From contig JAVCCR010000013.1 of assembly GCA_030765485.1 (NCBI GenBank), positions 1 to 49,242 of the forward strand: DNA of 49,242 bases, read 5' to 3'. The stretch is from Candidatus Gygaella obscura (GTDB taxonomy: Bacteria > Omnitrophota > Gorgyraeia > Gygaellales > Gygaellaceae). Numbering within the stretch: the stretch's first letter is position 1; each line of letters begins with the position of its first letter. A program made the translations under genes and the position numbers. The notes under the pieces are model-generated. The model was not told where the DNA came from and did no database searches. It worked only from the letters and a program-made list of their open reading frames with translations. Below are positions 8,056-15,185 of this stretch, in pieces.

Positions 8056-8517
8056 ATGAAAAAGACCTTGGTTCTGTTATTGCTTTTGATAATTCCTTTA
8101 TCCAGTTTTGCTATGGACGCAGTAACTAAAGCAAGCCCGAAATGCGGCGGAAATTATCCAAAGCTTTCTATAGCGTTGGAAAAGGAAAAGTTTTCTGCTG
8201 ATGAAAAGATTATCGTAAAGTTAGGTATTAAAAATACCTGCATTTTAGCCATAAGTACGGTAAAGATGCATTATTTTGTTAAGGTTTCTCATATTTTTAT
8301 TAATGGAAAACAGTTAATGATTCCTTTAAATTTTTGGTCTAACGTAAAAAGTTTTTTGAAACTTAAGGTTAAGCCTCAGGAGGAGTTTATATATTGTGTA
8401 GATTTAAGTAAAATCGAAGGTATAGATGAAGCGATAAATAAAGAGGGTAAGAATGTGTTGTTTTGGAGGCACCCTGGAGCAATGATTTCTGATAATACCA
8501 CGTTTTATATTGAATAA
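8056..8517 (+). CDS. Secreted protein of unknown function
   Basis: Not recognised. It is 153 residues with a clear Sec signal peptide (MKKTLVLLLLLIIPLSSFAM, cleavage near residue 19). The mature part is mostly beta-strand in character (LSIALEKEKFSADEKIIVKL, EEFIYCVDLSK) with the alternation seen in Ig-like extracytoplasmic domains, and it contains three cysteines. It lacks any lipobox and membrane anchor, so it is periplasmic or secreted. It lies between c-di-GMP-related signalling genes, which gives no firm functional clue. Confidence 0.6.
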   Translation: MKKTLVLLLLLIIPLSSFAMDAVTKASPKCGGNYPKLSIALEKEKFSADEKIIVKLGIKNTCILAISTVKMHYFVKVSHIFINGKQLMIPLNFWSNVKSFLKLKVKPQEEFIYCVDLSKIEGIDEAINKEGKNVLFWRHPGAMISDNTTFYIE

Positions 8518-8531
8518 ATATGATTTAATAG

Positions 8532-9722
8532 ATGGAAAAGATAAAAAAAATCCTTATTATATCTAGCGATGACAATTTAAAAGAAGTTTTATATTTTTGT
8601 TTTGACGGCTGGGGATATGACGTTGTTTTCTTAAGACAGCCGATTTTAGATCTTAACCATATTAGAAAAATTTCACCAGATGTAATTGTCGTTGACGCTC
8701 ATTCGGCCAGACGCAGTGATTTAGATTTATGCCGCCTTATAAAAGATGACTTTAACACTTCTTTGATTCCCATAATAACCCTTATTAGTAAAAGACAGCT
8801 TAGATCGCATTTGTTAAGTATCAAACAAGGAGTTGATGATTATCTAATAAAGCCTCCGGATCCATTAGATCTCAGGGTTCGTGTTGAGATGGCTTTAAAG
8901 AGAGCTCAGTATAGTCATTTTAGAAGTCCTCTTACAGGGTTGCCTGGCGCCAGGTATATTGAAGAGGAGGCAAGAGTGCGTTTAAAATCTAACAGCCTTT
9001 TTTCTTTTGGTTACTTGGATATAGACAACTTCAAGTATTTTAATGATGTCTACGGTTACATAAATGGAGATAAGGTAATTTTGCAGGTTGCCTATATGCT
9101 TTATGACACAATAAAACAATTAGGCAATAAGGATGATTTTATCGGTCATATTGGAGGTGATGATTTTGTTTTTATTACTACTCCGGATAGACATAAGGAT
9201 ATTTGCTTAAAGTTTATTGACATGTTTGATAAGGTTATTCCTTTTCATTATTCTGCCAGTGATAGAAATAACGGCTATGTTGTTGCTCGAGATAGGACAC
9301 ATAAGATAAAAAAAATCGCCCTTATGAGCGTTTCTTTAGCTATTGTTAATAGATATAATCGTAAAGATTTTTCTGATATAATTCAGGTTAATGAACGTCT
9401 TACTGAGATAAAGAAATATTTAAAAGGCATAAACGGGAGTAAGTTTATGGCTGAGCGGAGAAATTACAAAAGTGATAAATCTATTTTGCCTCAAAGATTA
9501 CATAAACATTCAGTAAAAGATGAAAACTATGTTCCTTTGGGGCAGATATTGCTTGATAATAAAATAATTAATTCTTATCAGCTTGAGGAGGCTTTAAAAT
9601 CGCATTGGAAGAAAGGTATTTTATTTGGCGAGGCTTTAAGGGATTTAGGTTTTGTAAAAGATGATCAACTTAAGCAGGCATTAAATCTACAGATAAGTTT
9701 TTCTCAAAAAATTTCAAAATGA
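8532..9722 (+). CDS. Response regulator with GGDEF and MshEN (GspE N-terminal) domains
   Basis: A 396-residue three-part protein. The receiver domain spans residues 5-123, with phosphoacceptor Asp55 and Lys107. The GGDEF domain spans about 130-300 and begins LTGLPGAR, with metal-binding Asp163 in YLDIDNF and the catalytic loop GGDDF at 208-212. The inhibitory RxxD site expected five residues earlier reads NKDD (199-202), so product inhibition is probably lost. Residues about 335-390 resemble the MshEN/T2SSE_N module (PLGQILLDNKIINSYQLEEA), which can bind c-di-GMP. It may make c-di-GMP under phospho-control or be a degenerate effector. Its stop overlaps the next start (ATGA). Confidence 0.85.
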   Translation: MEKIKKILIISSDDNLKEVLYFCFDGWGYDVVFLRQPILDLNHIRKISPDVIVVDAHSARRSDLDLCRLIKDDFNTSLIPIITLISKRQLRSHLLSIKQGVDDYLIKPPDPLDLRVRVEMALKRAQYSHFRSPLTGLPGARYIEEEARVRLKSNSLFSFGYLDIDNFKYFNDVYGYINGDKVILQVAYMLYDTIKQLGNKDDFIGHIGGDDFVFITTPDRHKDICLKFIDMFDKVIPFHYSASDRNNGYVVARDRTHKIKKIALMSVSLAIVNRYNRKDFSDIIQVNERLTEIKKYLKGINGSKFMAERRNYKSDKSILPQRLHKHSVKDENYVPLGQILLDNKIINSYQLEEALKSHWKKGILFGEALRDLGFVKDDQLKQALNLQISFSQKISK

Positions 9723-10636
9723 GTAATATTGTTTCTTTATCAACAGCTTGGAATTCCAAAACGACTCATGATACCAGAAAAATGCTTGAAGATATAAAGC
9801 ATTTGGGAGTTGATTTTATAGAATTGGGTTATAATATTACTCCTTTAAGATTAAAGGAAATTAATAATTTGCTTCCTAAGGTTGGTTTAAAAGTTTCCAG
9901 TGTACATAATTATTGTCCTTTGCCTTTGGAGGGCATGCCTAAGCGTTCACTTACTGACAGATATAGACTTTCTTCATTGGATGAAACAGAACGTAAGAAT
10001 GCAGTTAATGCCACTAAGGTAACTATTGAGACAGCTGCAAGTTTTAACGCCTCCGTAGTTGTCTTGCATGCTGGTACTGTTGAATTTGATCAGGATTCCA
10101 CAAAGCAATTACTTCAGCTTTATAGAAAAGAGGCTAAGGATAGTTCTGAATATGAAAATATGAAATCTAGTTTTTTAACTTACCGGACAAACTCCTGCGA
10201 GGTTTATTTAAAGTCAGCGATGAATAGCATAGAAGAGTTAATTCCTTTTGCTGTTGAACATAACGTAAGGCTTGGCATTGAAACTAGATATTACCCAAAT
10301 GAGATACCTGATTTTCAAGAACTGGAGATTATATTCAAGGTATTCAATAACGAGCAGGTTGTTTATTGGCATGATTTAGGTCACGCAGAGGTAAGCGAGA
10401 GACTGGGGTTTACCAAGCATAAAAAGTTTTTGGAAAAACACAAAAAACGTTTATATGGAATGCATATTCATGACTTAAAGGGGATTGATGATCATTTGGC
10501 ACCTTTTACTGCAGAAATGGATTTTTCTTTAATAGAGCCGTATATAAATAAACATACCCTTTTGGTAGTAGAGGCGCATTCTCAGGCTACAAAAGAAGAA
10601 TTAAAACATGCTGTAAAAAAACTAAAGAAATTCTAA
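9719..10636 (+). CDS. Sugar phosphate isomerase/epimerase-like TIM-barrel protein
   Basis: A 305-residue protein of the xylose-isomerase-like TIM-barrel superfamily (AP_endonuc_2). Features are an N-terminal strand leading into GVDFIELGYNI, a metal-site region VVLHAGTVEF, LGIETRYYPNEIPD, YWHDLGHAEV (His and Asp ligands), LYGMHIHDLKGIDDH (two more His), and a terminal VVEAHS. These His, Glu and Asp residues probably bind a divalent metal. The substrate is not identifiable; endonuclease IV activity is less likely because the sequence is closer to the isomerase branch. It overlaps the preceding gene by 4 bases. Confidence 0.78.
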   Translation: MSNIVSLSTAWNSKTTHDTRKMLEDIKHLGVDFIELGYNITPLRLKEINNLLPKVGLKVSSVHNYCPLPLEGMPKRSLTDRYRLSSLDETERKNAVNATKVTIETAASFNASVVVLHAGTVEFDQDSTKQLLQLYRKEAKDSSEYENMKSSFLTYRTNSCEVYLKSAMNSIEELIPFAVEHNVRLGIETRYYPNEIPDFQELEIIFKVFNNEQVVYWHDLGHAEVSERLGFTKHKKFLEKHKKRLYGMHIHDLKGIDDHLAPFTAEMDFSLIEPYINKHTLLVVEAHSQATKEELKHAVKKLKKF

Positions 10637-10644
10637 AAAAATAG

Positions 10645-11190
10645 ATGAATACAAGGTTTTTAGATTTGGTTAATAAAAGACAAAGTGTGCGAAAATACGA
10701 TTCAAGGCCGGTTGCTAGAGACGATATCGAAAGTTGTCTTGAAGCAGCAAGGCTTGCTCCTAGTGCCTGCAACTCACAACCTTGGGAATTTATAGTAGTT
10801 GATGATAAAGTAAAAAAGGAACGAGTAGCTAATGCAATGTTAAAAGGCATATATGGGATGAATACTTTTATTAAGTATGCACCTGTTTTGGTTGTAGTTG
10901 CTGTAGATAATAAAAGTTGGTTTACCAGACTTGCTAATGTATTAAGAGATACGAAGATGTATTTGGTAGATATTGGTATTGCCTGTGAACATTTTGTGTT
11001 AAGGGCAACTGAACTTGATATTGGCACCTGCTGGTTAGGTTGGTTTAATGAAAAAGCATTAAAAAAAGAATTAAGTTTAGCAAGAAATAAAAGAGTAGAT
11101 ATTGTGATTTCTATGGGATATTCTTTTGAAGATAATGAGTCAACAGAGAAGACAAGAAAACCTTTAAGTATAATCAGAAAATTTATTTAG
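10645..11190 (+). CDS. Nitroreductase-family flavoprotein
   Basis: A 181-residue FMN-dependent oxidoreductase of the nitroreductase superfamily. The N-terminus RQSVRKYDSRPVARDDIESC and SACNSQPWEFIVVDD form the FMN phosphate and isoalloxazine site. The middle region DIGIACEHFVLRATELDIGTCWLGWF is typical, and the C-terminus (IVISMGY) completes the fold. It probably reduces a quinone, nitro compound or similar acceptor with NAD(P)H; the physiological substrate is unknown. It is the intact homologue of the pseudogene at 7028 and a distant relative of the 37178 gene. Confidence 0.88.
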   Translation: MNTRFLDLVNKRQSVRKYDSRPVARDDIESCLEAARLAPSACNSQPWEFIVVDDKVKKERVANAMLKGIYGMNTFIKYAPVLVVVAVDNKSWFTRLANVLRDTKMYLVDIGIACEHFVLRATELDIGTCWLGWFNEKALKKELSLARNKRVDIVISMGYSFEDNESTEKTRKPLSIIRKFI

Positions 11191-11208
11191 TATTTTTTAT
11201 AAAATTAT

Positions 11209-11236
11209 TTGAAAAAGAATTTATTTAATTTATAAT
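11209..11236 (+). promoter_or_regulatory. Promoter for trpB2, probably leaderless transcript
   Basis: TTGAAA (11209-11214) and TATAAT (11231-11236), spacer 16. The -10 box ends only 6 bases before ATG 11243, where transcription would be expected to start, and there is no ribosome binding site. A leaderless mRNA is inferred. Confidence 0.5.
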
Positions 11237-11242
11237 TATTAC

Positions 11243-12604
11243 ATGGAAAGTTTAAAGATAACCCTTTCAGAAAAAGATATTTCCAATAAGTGGTATAATA
11301 TTGTAAGTGATTTGCCTTTTATTTTTGTTCCTCCGATTAACCCGGCGACAAAAAAACCTTTAAAAAAGAAAGATTTGGAGCCAATTTTTCCTAAGAGTCT
11401 TATAGATCAAGAAGTAAGTTTTAAAAAATGGATAGATATTCCAGGTGATGTTATTGATATATATAGGTTGTGGCGTCCCACTCCTTTAAGAAGAGCGAAA
11501 AGATTAGAAAAAGCACTAAAGACAAGTTGCAGGATTTACTACAAGGATGAAAGCGCTTCTCCAACGGGAAGTCATAAGACTAATACTGCAGTAGCGCAGG
11601 CATTTTATAATAAAAAGGAAGGCGTGAAGCGTCTTATTACCGAAACTGGCGCAGGTCAGTGGGGAGCGGCTTTAAGTTTTGCCTGTAATGTATTTTCATT
11701 AAAATGCCGTGTTTATATGGTGAAGGTTAGTTTTGAACAGAAGCCATTTAGAAAGTCTTTAATGCGTATTTGGGGTTCGGAAGTTTTTTCTTCTCCGTCT
11801 AAGTTGACAGCAAGCGGCAGACAGATTCTAAAGTATGATCCTCATTGTCGGGGAAGTCTAGGGATTGCAATTTCAGAAGCCGTAGAAGAAGCGGTAAAGA
11901 ATAAAGACACTAAATATGCTCTTGGTAGCGTATTAAACCATGTTTTGCTTCATCAGACGGTTATTGGTATGGAGGTTAAGAAACAGCTTAATATTGCCAA
12001 AGAAAGGCCAGATTTTCTTATAGGTTGTGTTGGCGGAGGTAGCAACTTCGCAGGCTTTACCTTTCCTTTTATTAAAGAGTCTGTAGATAAGGGGAAGATA
12101 AAAATAATTGCTGTTGAGCCCACTGCTTGTCCGACATTAACCAAAGGGCTTTATAAGTATGATTTTGGCGATACGGCAATGTTGACGCCATTGATTAAGA
12201 TGTTTACCTTAGGGCATAGATTTATTCCACCGGGAATCCATGCAGGCGGCCTTCGTTATCATGGATGCTCTTCATTAATCAGCGCTCTATACGATAAAAG
12301 GATTATTCAAGCAGTTAGTTTCCATCAGCTTGAAGTTTTTAAAGCAGCTGTATTTTTTGCACAGGCAGAAGGTATAGTCCCTGCCCCTGAAACCGCGCAT
12401 GCTATAAAATGTGCTATTGATACTGCAAGGAGAAATAAGAATAAATGCATTGTTTTTAATTTCAGTGGACATGGATTTCTAGACCTTGCTAGTTACGATA
12501 AGTATATGAATCATCAGTTAAAGAATTACGCCTATCCAATGAGTGAAATCAAGAAAGCTCTTAAAGATCTAATCCCTATAGAGAAATCTTTAAAGCTGAG
12601 TTAA
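11243..12604 (+). CDS. trpB: Tryptophan synthase beta chain, TrpB2 type
   Basis: A PLP enzyme that condenses indole (or a related acceptor) with serine. Its 453 residues and the extended N-terminus (residues 1-75, containing [15 protein letters not shown]) are hallmarks of the TrpB2 subgroup, longer than TrpB1. The PLP lysine is Lys112 in [11 protein letters not shown]. The phosphate-binding loop is [11 protein letters not shown], and [11 protein letters not shown] matches the ETGAGQ-type active-site loop. No trpA or other tryptophan gene is nearby, in line with TrpB2 proteins that act without the alpha subunit, for example in indole salvage. It is followed after 7 bases by a HAD hydrolase. 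Confidence 0.93.
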   Translation: MESLKITLSEKDISNKWYNIVSDLPFIFVPPINPATKKPLKKKDLEPIFPKSLIDQEVSFKKWIDIPGDVIDIYRLWRPTPLRRAKRLEKALKTSCRIYYKDESASPTGSHKTNTAVAQAFYNKKEGVKRLITETGAGQWGAALSFACNVFSLKCRVYMVKVSFEQKPFRKSLMRIWGSEVFSSPSKLTASGRQILKYDPHCRGSLGIAISEAVEEAVKNKDTKYALGSVLNHVLLHQTVIGMEVKKQLNIAKERPDFLIGCVGGGSNFAGFTFPFIKESVDKGKIKIIAVEPTACPTLTKGLYKYDFGDTAMLTPLIKMFTLGHRFIPPGIHAGGLRYHGCSSLISALYDKRIIQAVSFHQLEVFKAAVFFAQAEGIVPAPETAHAIKCAIDTARRNKNKCIVFNFSGHGFLDLASYDKYMNHQLKNYAYPMSEIKKALKDLIPIEKSLKLS

Positions 12605-12611
12605 TTTTCCA

Positions 12612-13274
12612 ATGAAGAAAATAATAAGGACACGCGCAGTTATTTTTGATATGGATGGGGTTATAACTGATACCATGCCATATCATTTTATTGCCTGGTG
12701 TAGTGCTATGCGCGGGTTTGGCATAAAGTTTGACTGTAACGATATCTATAGAAGAGAAGGTCAACCGGGAAGGGATACCTTAAATGATGTGTCTAATGAG
12801 TATAGTTTAAATATTTCACAAAAGATAAAAAGAGATATCTTAAATAATAAAGAAACTTTATTTAAGAAAATTGTTAGAAGAAAGTTTATAAAAGGATCAT
12901 TGCCTTTTTTACGTTCTTTAAAAAAGAAAGGACTTCTTTTAGGTCTTGTTACCGGGACTGCACGTCATGAAGTAAAAAAAATCCTGCATAAAAATATATA
13001 CGGTCTTTTTGATTGTATTGTAACCGGAGATGAGGTGGCTAGAGGTAAGCCCAATCCTATGCCGTTTATAACTGCTTTAAAAAAACTCAGAATTACCAAG
13101 AAAGACGCTTTTGTTATTGAAAATGCACCTTTTGGCATAAGCGCAGCAAAGCGCGCAGGGTTGTTTTGTGTTGCCTTAGAGACCTCTCTTGGCAGGCGAT
13201 ATCTAAAAGAAGCGGATATGGTTTTTAAGTCGTTTAACCAGTTACAGAGATCTCTTACAATAAATAATAAATAA
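12612..13274 (+). CDS. HAD hydrolase, beta-phosphoglucomutase-like
   Basis: A 220-residue HAD protein. Motif I is AVIFDMDGVITDT (nucleophile and acid/base Asp of DxD), motif II is LVTGTAR, motif III is the Lys in ARGKPNPMPF, and motif IV is VIENAPFGISAAKRAG. The VIENAPFG form of motif IV and the small helical cap are typical of the PGMB-like phosphatase/phosphomutase group. It could be a sugar-phosphate phosphatase or beta-phosphoglucomutase; the substrate cannot be chosen from the sequence. It has no recognisable ribosome binding site and is only 7 bases from trpB2, so they are probably co-transcribed. Confidence 0.87.
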   Translation: MKKIIRTRAVIFDMDGVITDTMPYHFIAWCSAMRGFGIKFDCNDIYRREGQPGRDTLNDVSNEYSLNISQKIKRDILNNKETLFKKIVRRKFIKGSLPFLRSLKKKGLLLGLVTGTARHEVKKILHKNIYGLFDCIVTGDEVARGKPNPMPFITALKKLRITKKDAFVIENAPFGISAAKRAGLFCVALETSLGRRYLKEADMVFKSFNQLQRSLTINNK

Positions 13275-13278
13275 ATTA

Positions 13279-13590
13279 ATGAATTGCATAGAACGTGAAA
13301 AGAAGACAATAAGCGCGATGATAAATATGTATTGCAGGGCTTTTCATAGTTCAAAAGCAAGTCCTTGTTTTGAATGTAAGGAAGTAAAAGATTATGCATA
13401 TTTTCGTCTTGATAGATGCATTTATGCAGCTAATAAACCAACATGCAATAAATGCAAGGTTCAGTGTTGGGAAGTAGCATATAAGGATAGGATTATTAAT
13501 ATAATGCGATTTTCCGGTCCGCGATTAATTTTTACCCACCCCATACTAGCTTTTATGCATATTGTTGATAGTATAAAATCAAAGAAATAA
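13279..13590 (+). CDS. YgbA-like protein (nitrous oxide-stimulated promoter family)
   Basis: A 103-residue protein resembling PF11756, the family of E. coli YgbA. It shows the EREKKTISAMINMYCRAFH N-terminus, a set of conserved cysteines (CFEC, CIYAANKPTCNKCKVQCW) and MRFSGPRLIFTHPILAFMH near the end. In proteobacteria ygbA belongs to the NsrR nitric-oxide regulon. The cysteines suggest zinc or iron-sulfur binding. Molecular function is unknown. It lies 4 bases after the HAD gene and is the last gene before the rex promoter. Confidence 0.82.
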   Translation: MNCIEREKKTISAMINMYCRAFHSSKASPCFECKEVKDYAYFRLDRCIYAANKPTCNKCKVQCWEVAYKDRIINIMRFSGPRLIFTHPILAFMHIVDSIKSKK

Positions 13591-13627
13591 ATTAATTACA
13601 GATGTTAGAATATTACAACTTTTTCTC

Positions 13628-13655
13628 TTGACAGGGATAAGGAAAAATGTATAAT
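13628..13655 (+). promoter_or_regulatory. Consensus sigma-70 promoter of the rex-hydrogenase cluster
   Basis: TTGACA (13628-13633) and TATAAT (13650-13655), both perfect, 16-base spacer. Transcription should start near 13662, about 24 bases before rex. This is the best promoter match outside the rRNA operon and probably drives rex and the hydrogenase genes behind it. Confidence 0.75.
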
Positions 13656-13660
13656 AGTTA

Positions 13661-13680
13661 ATCGTTCTGAATTTCACGAT
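13661..13680 (+). promoter_or_regulatory. Possible Rex operator over the transcription start
   Basis: ATCGT and ACGAT form a 5-base inverted repeat at the ends of a 20-base element. The right half (TTTCACGAT) resembles the TTCACAA half of the known Rex site, while the left half is degenerate. Its position over the expected transcription start of rex suits autorepression relieved by NADH. Only one good half-site is seen. Confidence 0.4.
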
Positions 13681-13685
13681 TAAAA

Positions 13686-14303
13686 ATGAAAAAAATCTCC
13701 CGCAATACAATCAATCGAGTTCTTTTATACATAAGAGTCCTGGAGGACTTGATAAAAGATAAGCGTTACCTTGTTTCTTCCGGTGATATATCCAGGATTA
13801 TTGGTGTTTCTGATGTTCAAATCAGAAAAGATATTTCCAGATTTGGCAAGGTAGGTACACCTAGAATAGGCTATCGAACCGTAGATTTAAAAAAGATTCT
13901 CAAAGATTTTATATTACAACGTGATGTTGTTCGTATTGTTCTTTTTGGTGTGGGGAATTTAGGTACAGCAATTTTAAAATACCCAGCTTTTAATAAAGAT
14001 AAAATTAAAGTAGTTGCTGCGTTCGATAGACTTGGGAGTAAGATACATAAGAAAATAAATTCTGTAATTGTCTATCCTGTTGAAAGGGCTCCCGAGGTTA
14101 TAAAAAAGGTGCGTGCAGACATTGGGATAATCGCAGTGCCCAAACGGTCTGCTCAAGGTGTTGCGGATATTATGGTTTTATCGGGATTACGCGGTATAGT
14201 TAATTTTTCACCTTCCGCGATAAACGTTCCTAAAAACGTAATGGTTAAGGATATAGACTTAACCATAGAATTTTTGTCATTATTTTGTAGTATGCATGTT
14301 TAA
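13686..14303 (+). CDS. rex: Redox-sensing transcriptional repressor Rex
   Basis: A repressor that reads the NADH/NAD+ ratio and switches off reductive and fermentative genes when NADH is low. It is 205 residues: an N-terminal winged helix (residues about 1-75, with VSSGDISRIIGVSDVQIRKD as recognition region and GTPRIGY hinge), a Rossmann domain starting IVLFGVGNLGTAIL, and a C-terminal swap helix (VMVKDIDLTIEFLSLF). It heads the hydrogenase cluster behind a consensus promoter, so it is likely to control both itself and hydrogen production. In fermentative anaerobes Rex commonly regulates NAD-linked hydrogenases. Confidence 0.95.
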   Translation: MKKISRNTINRVLLYIRVLEDLIKDKRYLVSSGDISRIIGVSDVQIRKDISRFGKVGTPRIGYRTVDLKKILKDFILQRDVVRIVLFGVGNLGTAILKYPAFNKDKIKVVAAFDRLGSKIHKKINSVIVYPVERAPEVIKKVRADIGIIAVPKRSAQGVADIMVLSGLRGIVNFSPSAINVPKNVMVKDIDLTIEFLSLFCSMHV

Positions 14304-14318
14304 TTTTAAGGAGGAAGA

Positions 14319-14690
14319 ATGCATAAAATTTTAATGGTAGACGATGATAGAGAATTCCTGGAAGCAAGTAAGATTGTATTGGAGGCTAATGATTATGAAG
14401 TGATATTGGCTGAGAATGTTTCTAGTGCAGAAGCAATGATATATAGCGATAAGCCGGATTTAATTATTCTTGATATTATGATGGAACAACCAGACGATGG
14501 AATTGCTCTAGCGCATAAACTTAAAAAAAGCGGGATAGGTATTCCGGTTATAATGCTAAGCGGCGTTAGTACTGTTACAGGGTATGATTACGGTGAATGT
14601 AATGAGGTTTTGCCGTGTAGCGATTTTTTAGAAAAACCTGTTACGCCGGAAAACCTGTTGAATAAAATCGAGAAGATACTGAAAAAATAG
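14319..14690 (+). CDS. Stand-alone receiver-domain protein next to the NuoE-like gene
   Basis: A 123-residue receiver domain with nothing attached. The acidic pocket is Asp8, Asp9 and Asp10, the phosphoacceptor is Asp52 (LIILDIMM), the switch residue is Ser81 (IMLSG) and the lysine is Lys106 (EKPV). The ribosome binding site is strong (AAGGAGG). The gene sits 18 bases before the NuoE-like hydrogenase subunit. In the second hydrogenase set the corresponding receiver is fused to NuoE in one polypeptide (20540-21412), and the two receivers share LEANxYEV and LIILDxMM segments. It therefore probably acts on the hydrogenase, not on DNA. The histidine kinase at 18702 is the likely phosphodonor. Confidence 0.9.
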   Translation: MHKILMVDDDREFLEASKIVLEANDYEVILAENVSSAEAMIYSDKPDLIILDIMMEQPDDGIALAHKLKKSGIGIPVIMLSGVSTVTGYDYGECNEVLPCSDFLEKPVTPENLLNKIEKILKK

Positions 14691-14708
14691 TTTAAAGGAG
14701 TATTAATT

Positions 14709-15185
14709 ATGGTTAAAACTTGTGCAGTTGAAAAGAAAATTAAAATTAACGGAAAAGATATTATTGTCTGTGATGAATCACGTTCAAAGTTGCTTTTTGT
14801 ATTGCAGGAAGTGCAGGATAAAAAAGGATTTATTAGTGATGCGGATATGCAGGATATAGCAGATAAATTTGCTATTCACCCCGTGGAGGTCTATTCTGTG
14901 GTGAGTTTTTACTCTTTTCTTACGAATAAAAAAAAGGGCAAATATGTCATTAGGGTAAGTACCTGTGTCTCTTGTCAAATGGCTGGCAGCAGTAAGATTA
15001 TAAAAGAATTGGAAAAATTGCTTAAGATTAAATGCGGCGAGACAACAAAAGATAAAAAAATGAGTCTTGAGAAAACTAGTTGCATCGGAATGTGCGATCA
15101 GGCACCGGCAATAATGATTAATGAAATATTAATCGGCAAAGTAACTAAGGAAAAGTTGAAGAAAATATTAAAGGAGTTGAAATAA
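14709..15185 (+). CDS. NuoE-like [2Fe-2S] subunit of NAD(H)-linked hydrogenase 1 (HydC/HndA type)
   Basis: A 158-residue thioredoxin-fold ferredoxin of the NuoE family, normally the [2Fe-2S] partner of the NuoF-like flavoprotein in multimeric [FeFe]-hydrogenases. The helical N-terminus (VLQEVQDKKGFISDADMQDI and HPVEVYSVVSFYSF) is typical. The second cysteine pair is Cys125/Cys129 (CIGMC). The first pair is unusual: family members have C-x4-C, but here the first position is Ser84 and a Cys appears two residues later, giving Cys86-x2-Cys89 (STCVSC). The gene overlaps the NuoF-like gene by one base (TAATG), showing translational coupling. Confidence 0.9.
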   Translation: MVKTCAVEKKIKINGKDIIVCDESRSKLLFVLQEVQDKKGFISDADMQDIADKFAIHPVEVYSVVSFYSFLTNKKKGKYVIRVSTCVSCQMAGSSKIIKELEKLLKIKCGETTKDKKMSLEKTSCIGMCDQAPAIMINEILIGKVTKEKLKKILKELK

